From Jacaranda mimosifolia (Eukaryota; Streptophyta; Magnoliopsida; Lamiales; Bignoniaceae), in assembly GCA_018894105.1 (NCBI GenBank), contig CM032128.1, forward strand, positions 12,815,001 to 12,879,000: a DNA stretch of 64,000 bases, read 5' to 3'. The notes below the pieces were generated by a model. That model worked only from the letters and a program-made list of their open reading frames with translations, ran no database searches and was not told where the DNA came from. A program made the position numbers and the translations under genes. This document shows, piece by piece, positions 1 through 10,077 of the stretch. The first letter of the stretch is position 1, and the number at the start of each line of letters is the position of its first letter.

Positions 1-295
1 GGTCTAAGTGAGAAACAGGAGCTTCTGGAGGTCTAGAAAGTGTATTGTGTAATAGATCAGGCATTATGATTGTACATATAATCTATTTCTGATCGAGACA
101 ACTAAGAGATGTTATGAAGATGTTTGTGTGAACTTAAGATGTTTGTATGCTAAGAAGTGATATTTTGGCTTGGTGCAAGTTGTCTCTCCTTGAGATTGGT
201 TAAATTCTTGGTTCCCTAAGTTATTATTTAATTTAGATTTCAAGCTTGAATTGGTGGCACCTTTGCTAGGGGTCATCCCGAGTGGGGGCATTACA
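1..295 (+). mobile_element. Element A: 3' end of the 5' LTR (Tekay-type Ty3/gypsy)
   Basis: This stretch matches 6287-6591 base for base over most of its length, ends in ...ggcattaca, and is followed directly by a primer-binding site. That is the arrangement of a 5' LTR meeting the internal region of an LTR retrotransposon. The rest of this LTR lies before the window. Differences from the 3' copy, such as small indels near 140-150, show the element is not recent. Confidence 0.9.
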
Positions 296-299
296 GAGG

Positions 300-317
300 T
301 GGTATCAGAGCCTAGGT
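300..317 (+). other. Element A primer-binding site (initiator Met-tRNA)
   Basis: The motif tggtatcagagcc lies four bases after the 5' LTR end. It is complementary to the 3' end of plant initiator methionine tRNA, the usual primer for Tekay/Del chromoviruses. Confidence 0.9.
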
Positions 318-2784
318 ATTGAATATCATTGGAATTCATAGCTAACATTCTGTTTAGGTTAGTTGGGATCTGAACTTTGAGTGTTTGGTGTATAATGAAA
401 GGTTTCATAGGACCCAAGGGAAATGGGAATGGATTTAAATAGTCTGGTGTTAATGAAACGGATTTTGTGATTTCTGTATTGAGGGATGGCTGACAATAAT
501 AGGAAATGAGCATGTAGATGAATGGAGCAAGGAATCTCCAGTGAAAAGGGTTGAGGTTTGGAATAAGAGAAAACGAGCTTGCTAAGGATGTGTCAGATAC
601 TCGAGGACAGGTTTTGCGATCAGTATGAGTCGCTCATGCCAAGCCGAGTAGAGTTAGCCATTTGAAATCGATATTTAGTTCTAAGGGCTACCTTATAGGG
701 AAGCTTATGAAAAACATTGAACGAGAAGGAGAATGGGTCAGGATAACAAAGGCTTAAGTAGAGGGACTTCGTTCCATACGAGTCCAGATGGGGAAGGATC
801 TAGAGGAGAACTCAGATGATGAGTAAGGATCATTCTGAGAAGGTATGTGCTTCCAAAAGGTGATTACCTTGGTGTCAATGAATTCCTGCCAATTGCTAAC
901 TGATGAAAATTTGGTTATGTGGGTATGCAGGAAAAAGGATTATTGCGAGTAGCAGTACTTATAAGAAATATGTGATTATTAGGACTAAGTGACGTTTTGG
1001 CTTATGCGAGAAATTGGAAGCTGACAGTGTATCTAAAGGTAAAGGGTGACATGATGAAAAGATAAATATGATAGATAGAATACTGTTAAGAAAAAGAGTA
1101 TCTGACACACATGTACAGTTATGGCACGTGTGGTATGATTATGTTGCCAAGAGATATGAAGATAGGAAATTGAGACCATGAGCTATAGAAATTAAGAAAT
1201 AATAAATGATGAAAAGATACATTTTCAAGACAACTAGTATATGATCCAGTAATCTAAGAATGTCAAGCATGGGGCTCTTTGAATTGCGAAAAGGTGAAAT
1301 CTAGGGAAATAACTCGCGTTTAAACATACTTGTGAGATTTTAGAATTATAAGTTGAAGATTCTCCTAAACAGAAGTCATATTTGATGATTTGAAAGGTTA
1401 AGCAGATAGATTAATATTGGATAAATTTGTGTGGTATAAACTTAGTGCAGTGGAAAGATGTATCTTATAACCCTATTAATGAGTAGATAAAGTTATTAAT
1501 CTTGGGAGTACAACATAAACCATATGAAGGACAGCCACAAGGAATCTCTAGAGTTTCACCCCCCTTTGATCACCGAAAGGATCAAATAAGTAAAACGTAA
1601 GGGTTTGGACTAAGGATTGACATTTGGAGTATCGAGTAACTTGATGACTAAAAGAAATAAGTATCTACTTATTTGTCTTCGGAGGCATCTTGCATCAGCG
1701 ATAAGAATCAGTAGAACAGTAGTAAGAGCTCAACAAAACCTATCAAGTTGAGAAGTTGAGATATCTTTTCTGTATAAGCTATATAGCCTAATGTACGTGT
1801 TTGGGGTGATTAGAATCGAAGTTATGGAAATGATACTACTGAATGGGAAACTCAAGGGGAATGTGGGTGAAGAATTGCCTTTTTACTTGCAATATAGACA
1901 TTTTGAATTAAGATAATGTTTTGGGATTGATTATAAAGATCTTAATTGGGACCTTTAAATCTCTTAAGAATTGAGAAACATGCCATATTATATGTGTTTA
2001 GGCTATGATCTTATCAACATTAAGGAAACCATTGTATTAAGGTTATAGATAATTAAGCGTGACAAGAACATATATCAAGGTACAAAAGTTATTAGGGTTC
2101 TCCAATTGTCCAAATCATTAAATGCATTGGTGAAAACAATTAAGGAAATGTTGTGTACATGTATGCTTTGTAAAGGAAACTTGGTATATAAGAATGATCA
2201 CGCATGTTTTTGGGAAACTTAAGTCAAAGGATAAACCATTATGCTTATGTTTAGGATTATTGAAATAGTGATTGCTTAAATGAAGCAGAGATATCATTTA
2301 AGAGTTAAAAAGAGAAATTCTTGCTTATTGTGCATGTAATGGTAAATATGCTTTAGGTCAACCTAAGATTGACAAACGCTTTGGGTTTGAAATGAAATTA
2401 AATCTTCAGTGGTTGGCGAAATAAGTAAAGGATAAGTATAAATATCATGACTATAGGAGGAAATAACTGGTTGAGAGTATTGTATAAGTTTTGAATGTCA
2501 GAAATGAGTTTGATCTTACATATTTTCGACTAAATGTCTTAGATAGAACTTAAAGAGCAACAAATGGGTTGTTTGCAATTATATTTAGTATGTTCAATTT
2601 TATGAACTGATAGCTAACTATTTGGGAATGTATGGCTTGTTGTGAAGGCTAGCATGTTAAGTTTGAATCTGACTACTTCTTCATGTAAATATTATGTAGG
2701 TGTGAACTTGTGGTGTCGTTAGTTGGTTGATGCTATACTAATTTCTGTGATCTATTAAATGACAGTAGGCGCATTTAACAAGTG

Positions 2785-3535
2785 CAGATTTTGAGTAAAG
2801 AAAGTGGCTTTTCTTAGGCAAGTCATCCTAGGATGGGGTAGAGGTTGATTCCTCCAAGATAGAGGTAGTAGTCAACTGAAAGAGATTAAAAAAAAATGAA
2901 AAGTTTGTAGTTTTCTATTTCTTGTCGGCTAATACCAAAGATTTGTGCAGGACTCTACTAAAATAGCTGACACATTGACTAAATTAACTTAGAAAGGTTA
3001 ATCATTTGACTGAAATAAGGATCTGAGTGTGAGACAGCGCTGATGGATGGAAATTTTGGAAGACTACGATTTTTCCATCACCTATCACCCGAAAAAGCAA
3101 ATATAGTGACCAATGCCTGGAGCCGAAAGGGCTAGATGGTCCACTTACAGGAAACAGAAGCATCAGAAAGCCTAAGAACAAGTGTTGTGTTGAAATCAAT
3201 ATAATGAGTGGGATTGCAGAAATAAGTGTAGTCCAAATTTCAGGATGAAACGCGATGAGACCCAAGTCAAGGATATATAAATGTTGAAACAAAAGGAAAA
3301 GTTGGAAGTTCTAGAGACCAGAGTTCAAAATCAAAATCAAGGTGTTCTTCTGTTCCGTACAAAAATATGTGTGCCAGAAGAAGTGGAAGAAAGATTGTTA
3401 GATGAGGCACATAAGTCAAGAGATACTATGCATTCGAGAGGCATGAAAAATGCATCGAGACTGGAAGAAGCAATCCTAGTGGAATTTAGTGAAGAGAAGA
3501 GGTAGATCGATTGACCGAATCTACTTATTTCCTAC
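2785..3535 (+). pseudogene. Element A: Ty3/gypsy pol remnant (RT end, RNase H end, integrase start)
   Basis: Broken frames give short gypsy pol signatures in the expected order. Near 2930-2995 is YQRFVQDSTKIADTLTKLT (the RT/RNase H connection, normally YRRFVKDFSKIAAPLTKLT). Near 3040-3130 is RQRWMEILEDYDFSITYHP followed by KANIVTNAWSRK (end of RNase H, normally KANVVADALSRK). Near 3340-3415 is LLFRTKICVPEEVEERLLDEAH (start of the integrase zinc-binding region). At 3506-3540 the sequence jumps to DRLTKSTYFLPVG-like codons and then straight to the polypurine tract, so most of the RNase H and integrase core has been deleted. Stops and frameshifts make it non-functional. Confidence 0.8.
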
Positions 3536-3579
3536 CAGTCGGAACAGTACTCAAATGAGAATCTGGGGACCAGATTCTC

Positions 3580-3595
3580 TTAAGGGGGGGGGGAT
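3580..3595 (+). other. Element A polypurine tract
   Basis: The run ttaagggggggggggatt immediately precedes the 3' LTR. It is the expected primer for plus-strand synthesis and fixes the LTR start. Confidence 0.8.
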
Positions 3596-6591
3596 TATAA
3601 CACCCCTAAAATTCGGTATTTTGAAAAATCAGGATTTAGAAATTGAGAAATTGGTTGGTCGAATTTTAGGGCTCGAAAAAAATGATAAAGAAGACTTAAT
3701 TGCAAGAATTTTAAAAGTTTTGGGATCAAAATTATAAATAGTCAAGACTTGATTGGACCACATTTTCATTATTTTGTGGGTTTCCATGGAATTATTATTG
3801 GTCAAAGGGGTCAATGTTAGGCACTAACTATGTTTGGGACTAAAATTGAAGATGAAATAACTTTTGAGGACCTAATTGAAGAATGAGGTAAAATTTTGGG
3901 GATGAAATTACAATTTTAGAAAAATCGCATTTAAAAATGTTGGTCAACTCCTTCTTCCCTATTTTTTCTCCAATTTTCGTCCCCATACACCGATTCCTTC
4001 ATACTTTTTCGGCGAACAACTCCGACCACCAAAACGTGTCATATTTGGTACCAATTGTTCCTCTTTGAACAAGGAACACAGTTATACCACTTTCATCCAA
4101 AACCCACCAGCATAACAAGCAAAACTTGAGATCAAAAATTCAAGCTCGGCAGAGGTTGATGGGTTTCTCGTTCCGGTGACAAAAGCTGAGTTATGAGTGG
4201 TAGGTTTTGTAGCTCTTAGCTCAAGGAGCAAGCCCATAGCTTCAGATTTCAGAACGGATCACCGAGGCGACGAAATTTGGAGAAAATCGAGGAGGCGGCG
4301 AGTGGTGGTCTGGGTGATCGGAGCTCAAATTGAGCTTCAATTCGATGGAATTTGGTAAAATTGATTGAGGGGTTTGGTTATTTAAGTTGAAAGGCTTCTT
4401 TTGGTGTTGGTTTGGGTTATTTCCGGTGGTGGTGCACGGCGGTGGTTAGAGAATAGTTTTTTCCTCTCATCGCGAGGATCGTGACGGTGGTCTTAGTTTG
4501 TGAATTTGAGGTCCGGTTGATCTAATCGTGGGTATAAAAGTTGGTTGATGCTTATGTCCATATATATATATGCACGTTATATTAGAATTCCTAATCTTGT
4601 ATTATGAGGATCATATATAGTTGTTTTATATCTTTAGCCATGCATGGTTTAGTATATCGCACAGTTAGCTCGGATTATGTATTAGTGGATGTTTAGAAAG
4701 GATTAATTGAGTTATTTAAGTGATTAATCTATGATTTGATGAAATTGAAACTTGAGAATTGATAATTAGGTAATCAGAGATGTTATGGGACTAAGACTCG
4801 ATATATGTGTGTGTGCCAGTATGAATTTAGTCAACTTGGACCATATAATTTTATGAAATATTGGGAATTATCGAGTTAATTAGAAGAGAAAACACTGACT
4901 TTATGGATTTGGGATTTGAGTGGCAAGAAATGGGTTAATTAAGATAATTGGACTATTATTATTGATTGGGGATGACGTTATGATATTTGATATGTAATTA
5001 GGAAACGAGATTATTTTGGCCATAACGACTATATTAGCCATTTTAGGCTAATAGTATCGTTTAAGCTTTAAAATACTGTATGAATCGGTAAATTAGTGAT
5101 CCTGGATTATTAATGGTATAATTGTGATTAATAGGATTAAGTATGGATTTTGATTATAAATATTCTTTTTGGTTAGGTAACAACGAAGTGGGTTCCACAG
5201 ATCAGTAAGCAGTGTCAGCTTTTCTAAGAATACGGAGGTGAGGATCTGCTACTCTGGCACTTTCTCATACCTGTTTGTTTTGTGATGAACCCCTGTGAGG
5301 GTTTCTGTTTGACTTGATTCGAAAACTTATTGATTCTCGATTGTCAAATTTCATGACTTGCCTACATTCTTGGATATTATTATATGTTTCAAATCCGTTC
5401 TGGTGCCCAGAACTTTCTTTACATTATCAGATTTCTGTCCTTGTACCCCAGCCTTGCCGACTAACCCCATAATCTTGATATCTGTGAAAGTAATGTTTGA
5501 AAGGGTCTGGTAGACCTATTTGTGCCAAAAGTTCTCTTAAAATTGTTCATGTATCTTGTTTATTGGATTAGGCCTTGTCGGTTGTTATTGGAAACTATTT
5601 GGCCTTGTAAATTGCGAATCTTGTAAAGTTCCGAAATGTTCATGTTATTGCTTGAAAAGTTGAATTGATATTTGTTGGCATTATATCATTCAACCTACGG
5701 GGATGCCCTTCGGAAGTTCAACCTTGATGGACTTCACGGGAAGTTGAGCTCGGGGCTAGGTCCAAAAAGATGGCCAGATGGTACGGACCGATGGTGATAG
5801 ATCTCCTAGCTAGTACCCACCTACGATCCTGATTTACAAATAGCTAGAGGTAGCGAATTGTGAGTGGTGGGATCGGGCATGCCGTCGACCATGCTATAAA
5901 AGCAAGTTATTACACGCCGAGCTGTGTGCTCGAGCAAATGGAGAGATAAGGAGAAATTTTTCATGTTCAAGTTAAAAGCTATTGTAAAGTTATAGATGAA
6001 AAGAAATTTCTCATGTTCAAGTTAAGTGCTACTGAAAAAGTTATCCTGTATTCATCAAGGAGCAATAATGAAGGATGCCAACAGGCTCGCTAAATGTTTA
6101 CATTTCCAAGTTTTATGAGTCTAAATCTAATTTCTGTCAACCATGAACTAATTATCTGATTATTATCAATCATCTTGTTTATTGTTGTTGAAATTCAATA
6201 TTTTTCCTCTATCTCCTGTTATGTGTTTCCCTCACCGAGTCCTTAAGATTCACCTTTTTTGCTATTCTTTATTCTTTTCCTAGATAGGTCCAAGTGAGAA
6301 GCAGGAGCTTATGGAGGTCTAGAAAGTGTATTTTGTAATAGATCAGGCATTATAATTGTACATATAGTTTATATCTGATCGAGACAACTAAGAGATGTTA
6401 TGAAGATGTTTTATGAACTTAAGATACTTGGTCGTATGAATTATGCTAAGGAGTGATATTTTGGCTTGGTGCAAGTTGTCTCTCCTTGAGATTGGTTAAA
6501 TTCTTGGTTCCCCAAGTTATTATTTAATTTAGATTTCAATCTTGAATTGGTGGCACCTCTGCTAGTGGTCATCCCGAGTGGGGGCGTTACA
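3596..6591 (+). mobile_element. Element A: 3' LTR, about 3.0 kb
   Basis: The LTR begins tataacacccctaaaa (canonical TGTAACACCCC with one G-to-A change) after the polypurine tract and ends ...gggcgttaca. Its last 305 bp match the 5' LTR fragment at 1-295. The 2996-bp length and this start are typical of Tekay/Del chromoviruses. The right flank is aaaaa (6592-6596); the matching left TSD is outside the window. Open reading frames inside it are chance frames. Confidence 0.9.
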
Positions 6592-7020
6592 AAAAATAAT
6601 CAATTATTAAAATGGTTAGTCGGTCACAAATTAGTCACGAATGTGATTGAATATTCAGTCACAATTTAGTGACGGATCAGGGACATAATGTTTAAAAAAA
6701 TAATCGACTATTAAAATGGTTAGTCGGTCACAAATCGGTCACGAAACGTGATTGAATATTCAGTCACATTTCGGTCACTATTTGCAGCCGATTAACAGGA
6801 AATTGGCTTAATAAGTAAAGCAAATTTGTGATCAAAATTTAAAATATTGTGATGGAATATTCAGTCACTAGTTTGTGACCGAAGTAAAACCAGTCACTAA
6901 CAAGAATAGTAACGAGGGTTTTTTTGACTGCAAAATTCGGTCACAGCATCTATTTAGTGATTGATTTTGCTTATTTGGTGACTTAATAATCAGTCACTAA
7001 AGCCCTTTATTTGGGTAGTG
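6592..7020. mobile_element. CACTA (En/Spm) element: subterminal repeats and one terminus
   Basis: The block ends ...gggtagtg, whose reverse complement is CACTACCC, the CACTA-type terminus. Inside are many copies, in both orientations, of short units such as agtcac, tcggtcac and ttagtgac, the subterminal transposase-binding pattern of plant En/Spm elements. Two near-identical units of about 106 bp (6593-6680 and 6699-6780) form a tandem pair. The other part of the element is missing because element A inserted here, and the remainder lies before the window. Confidence 0.75.
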
Positions 7021-7650
7021 AAAAACCCTTTCTATTGAACCCCGAAGATACTTGATCTTAGAAGCACAAATAATTGAAAATAAGAATAAAAAATTGAATA
7101 AACACTAGAAGGAATTAGTACCTTGGAAGAACTTATTCAATTTCTTGATGCAACAAGCAATGTTGTGGTTTTTCTTGAGAGAAAAATGAAGAAAATAAAT
7201 CAATATTCATAAAAAATCTGCCATACATGTTTTTCTAAGAGAGTATTTGTGCTCTCCTTGCAAGCCTTAATTAAAATAAGACATAAACTAAGCCTGCAGA
7301 TAATAATCCAAGCCCAAATTCAATTAAATAATTAAAAATAAGAGTTTGATTTGGTCACAACTTCTTCTTTTCTCCATAAGTCCCACCCTTTTGGGACATC
7401 TTTTGGCCTTCTTGGGCCTTTTCAAGCCTCATACACCAAGCATAAGGTGATTGGCTATCCAACTTCATTCTTTTGTCTTCTTGACATGCTCTTATATTCC
7501 TTAGCTTATTTTTGATGCATCTCTTCAACAAATGACTTAGCAAAATTTGCAAACCATCTTTCAACGTCTTTGTTTTTGCTTTCGTGACATTGGTATATTG
7601 CAATCTCCATTTTGTCCTCCAATGCCGAAATAATCATCTTTCCCTCCAAT
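7021..7650. other. Unassigned sequence, possibly a minus-strand LTR fragment
   Basis: I see no coding region I can name. Read on the minus strand it resembles the tail of a retroelement: a basic reading frame at 7355-7603 ending in KKL, then T-rich leader-like DNA with ctctcaagaaaaacc and cattgcttgttgcatc. This style is common in plant LTRs, but no boundaries or TSD could be found. Confidence 0.25.
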
Positions 7651-7659
7651 GCTCATATC

Positions 7660-8180
7660 AGTAGTTGGGTGCTAAAATCAGAAGGATATGATTTGATAAT
7701 GGAACAAAATTCATCTTTGCTAAAATTTTCTCTTTTTATCGACAACATGGTGTCAAAAGAGAACTTTCTTGTGCTAAAACTCCACAACAAAATGGAGTGG
7801 CGGAACGAAAAATTAGACACCTTGTTGAGACTTGCAAAAGTTGGTTACATGCCAAAAGTTTGCCTAGGGTTTTGTGGGTAGAATGAATGAGATGTGCAAC
7901 CTATGTTATCAATCGAATGTTTTTGAGTGCAATAAAAATTAAATTTCCTTATGAGTTGATGTTCGGAGAGAATTCGAATGTCAAGCATTTGAGAGTTTTT
8001 GAATCAATTTGTCATGTGCATGTGCTTGAGTCGCAAAGACGCAAATTAGATGCAAAGGCAAGGAAATGCATTTTCGTGGGTTATGATGAAAGGAAAAAAT
8101 GATGGAAGTGCATGGATCTTAATTCTAATAAGTTTGTCGTCTCAAGGGATGTTTTTTTTTTTTGGATGAATTGTCTACTA
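7660..8180 (+). pseudogene. Ty1/copia integrase and connector remnant
   Basis: Across frameshifts and one stop the translation gives CAKTPQQNGVAERKIRHL (7770-7825), the highly conserved end of the copia integrase core including its catalytic glutamate region. Next come LHAKSLPRVLWVE and CATYVINRM, then KHLRVFESICHVHV and KCIFVGYDERKK, which lead into the RT in copia polyproteins. Gag, protease and the first part of integrase are absent, so the element is 5'-truncated. The stop at 7880 and the change of frame at 8100 show that it is dead. Confidence 0.85.
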
Positions 8181-8499
8181 TTTATAGCTATAACAGTGAA
8201 GAAAATGGGCAAGAAAGACCCACAAGAGTTAGAAAATGTGGACTTATTTTTCACACCTAACACATCATCATCATCATCTACTTATGATACATCTCATTCA
8301 TTAAATAAGCAAATTGAGAAGGGGAGCTTATGTTCTGACCAAGATATTGTCCAGCAAACAGAAGATTCACAAGCTGTGGTTTGCAATCAAAGACTACGAA
8401 GATATAACTAAGCCAGCCTACTATCGAGATGAAAATTTTATAAGCACTTATTCTTGCTTCTTTGTTGGACTACTTGATAATGAAGAGCCTGTAAGTTTT

Positions 8500-10019
8500 G
8501 ACGAGGCTAAGGAGGTGAAAGAATAGAAGCAAGCAATGGATAAAGAAATGAATGCCTTGAATAAAAATCAGACATGGAATACAACCTATTTCATGTAAAT
8601 GGGTGTACAAATAAAAAAAAGGCAGATTGTAGCATGGACATATTTAAAACGAGGTTGGTCACACAAGGTTTCTCACAAAAGTATGGAGAAGACTATGAGG
8701 AAACCTTCAGCCCTATAGTAAAGATGACTTCAATAAGAGTTGTCATAGCTTTAGCAGCTAGCTTAGGTCGGAAACTATGGCAATTGGATGTGAAGAACGC
8801 ATTTTTACATGGAGAGCTTGATAAAGATATTTACATAGAGCATCCTGTTGGGTATGTCTCTTTTTCACATCCTAACTTTGTTTACAAACTTAAGAAAGCT
8901 CTCTATGGGCTGAAACAAGCTCCGCGAGCTTAGTTTGGAAAAATTGCTGAATATCTACAATTTTATGGTTATAATGCTTCCAGTTCTGATCAAAGTTTGC
9001 TTGACAAAAGGGAAGGGAATTTCCATATTATTATTCTCTTATATGTAGATGACATAATTATAACCAGAAATGATGAGCAAGAAGTTGCAAAGTTGCAAGA
9101 ACTATCAATTCAGTTTGACATGAAAAACTTGGGTGAATTGAGTCACTTCCTAGGTTTGGAAGTAAGAATATGAAGGACGGCATCTTCGTTACACAAGAAA
9201 ATTATGCAAGAAAACTTATTGCGAAATTTCTTTTGAATTGCAATACGAAATGTTCCATCCCACTTGATATGAATGTGATGAAGTTAAAAAAGAAAAGAAA
9301 AGAAGGTTCATTGTTGACAGATGCTCATCATTATAGAGCTCTTGTGGGAAGCCTCTTGTATCTGACTATAACTAGACTTGATATAACCTTTGCAGTCGGA
9401 CTTGTAAGCAAGTTTCTACAAGAACCAAGAAATCCATATTTTGAAGCTACAAGAAAAACTTTGAAGTATGTTAACAACACAACAGACATTGGATTATTTT
9501 ACGAAAAAAAGAAGAAGCAAACTTCTCTTTGGTAGGATTTACATATGCTAACTTAGGAGAAGACTTGGATGATCGTAGGTCCATATCAGGCTATGCTTTT
9601 TTTTTTTTTGTTGGGGGAAGGGGTCTGCATGTATATCCCGGTGTAACAAAAATGCAAGACTCAATTTCACTATCAACAATAGAAGCAAAGCATAGATGAC
9701 ATCTTTGGCAACTCAAGAATGTGTATGGCTTGAAAGACTTATCAAGGATATTTATTCTGACTTTTTCAAGGCAACAACACTTTATGGAGATAACCAAAGT
9801 GCTATAAAACTTGCGACTAATCTAATTTGTCATGCAAGAACCAAACATATTGAGTCAGAGCATTATTTCATTCGTGCAAAGGTTCTTAATGGTGTTATTT
9901 CTGCACTTGAAATTCGCAGCAATGAAAATGTGGTAGATATATTCACTGAGTCACTCTCTAAAGGACCCTTTAAGGCACTTCGTGCTAAGCTTGGTTTGGT
10001 CTCCAAAAAATCGCTTTAA
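8500..10019 (+). pseudogene. Ty1/copia reverse transcriptase and RNase H remnant
   Basis: The frame from 8574 gives TRLVTQGFSQKYGEDYEETF and WQLDVKNAFLHGELDKDIY, then KKALYGLKQAPRA followed by a stop where Trp is expected (tgg to tag, about 8932). The RT active site LLYVDDIII is at about 9035-9060. RNase H follows, with YRALVGSLLYLT (about 9330), GDNQSAIKLA (about 9785) and ARTKHIESEHYFIR, which carry the conserved acidic residues, and the frame ends in KKSL at 10019. Several frame changes and stops separate the pieces. The order IN-RT-RH identifies Ty1/copia rather than gypsy. Confidence 0.9.
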
Positions 10020-10077
10020 GGGGGAGTATTGAAAGTCATTAAGGCTGTTTGTTTGGAAGACTAGAACAAATAAATAA
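10016..10077 (+). mobile_element. Copia polypurine tract and first part of the 3' LTR
   Basis: The pol stop is followed by ttaagggggag, a copia polypurine tract, and then tattgaaagtc, a decayed form of the usual copia LTR start TGTTGAAAGTC (about 10027). After 50 bp this LTR is interrupted by MULE1. It appears to resume at 13008 and again after hAT1 at 13840. Confidence 0.65.
10069..10077. repeat. MULE1 left target-site duplication
   Basis: aataaataa here is repeated exactly at 13008-13016. A 9-bp duplication is the signature of Mutator superfamily insertion. Confidence 0.85.

Larger units (their letters stand above)
296..3595 (+). mobile_element. Element A: degraded internal region
   Basis: About 3.3 kb separates the two LTRs, roughly half of what a complete Tekay internal region needs (element C in this window has 5.9 kb). 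No long reading frame survives. Gypsy pol remnants are recognisable only from about 2785 onward. A possible remnant of a first reading frame starts with ATG at 486 (MADNNRK then a stop) and continues in pieces rich in E, K and R. The segment 2078-2340 resembles a minus-strand segment of element B near 35170-35460, so A and B share non-coding or decayed internal sequence. Confidence 0.8.
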
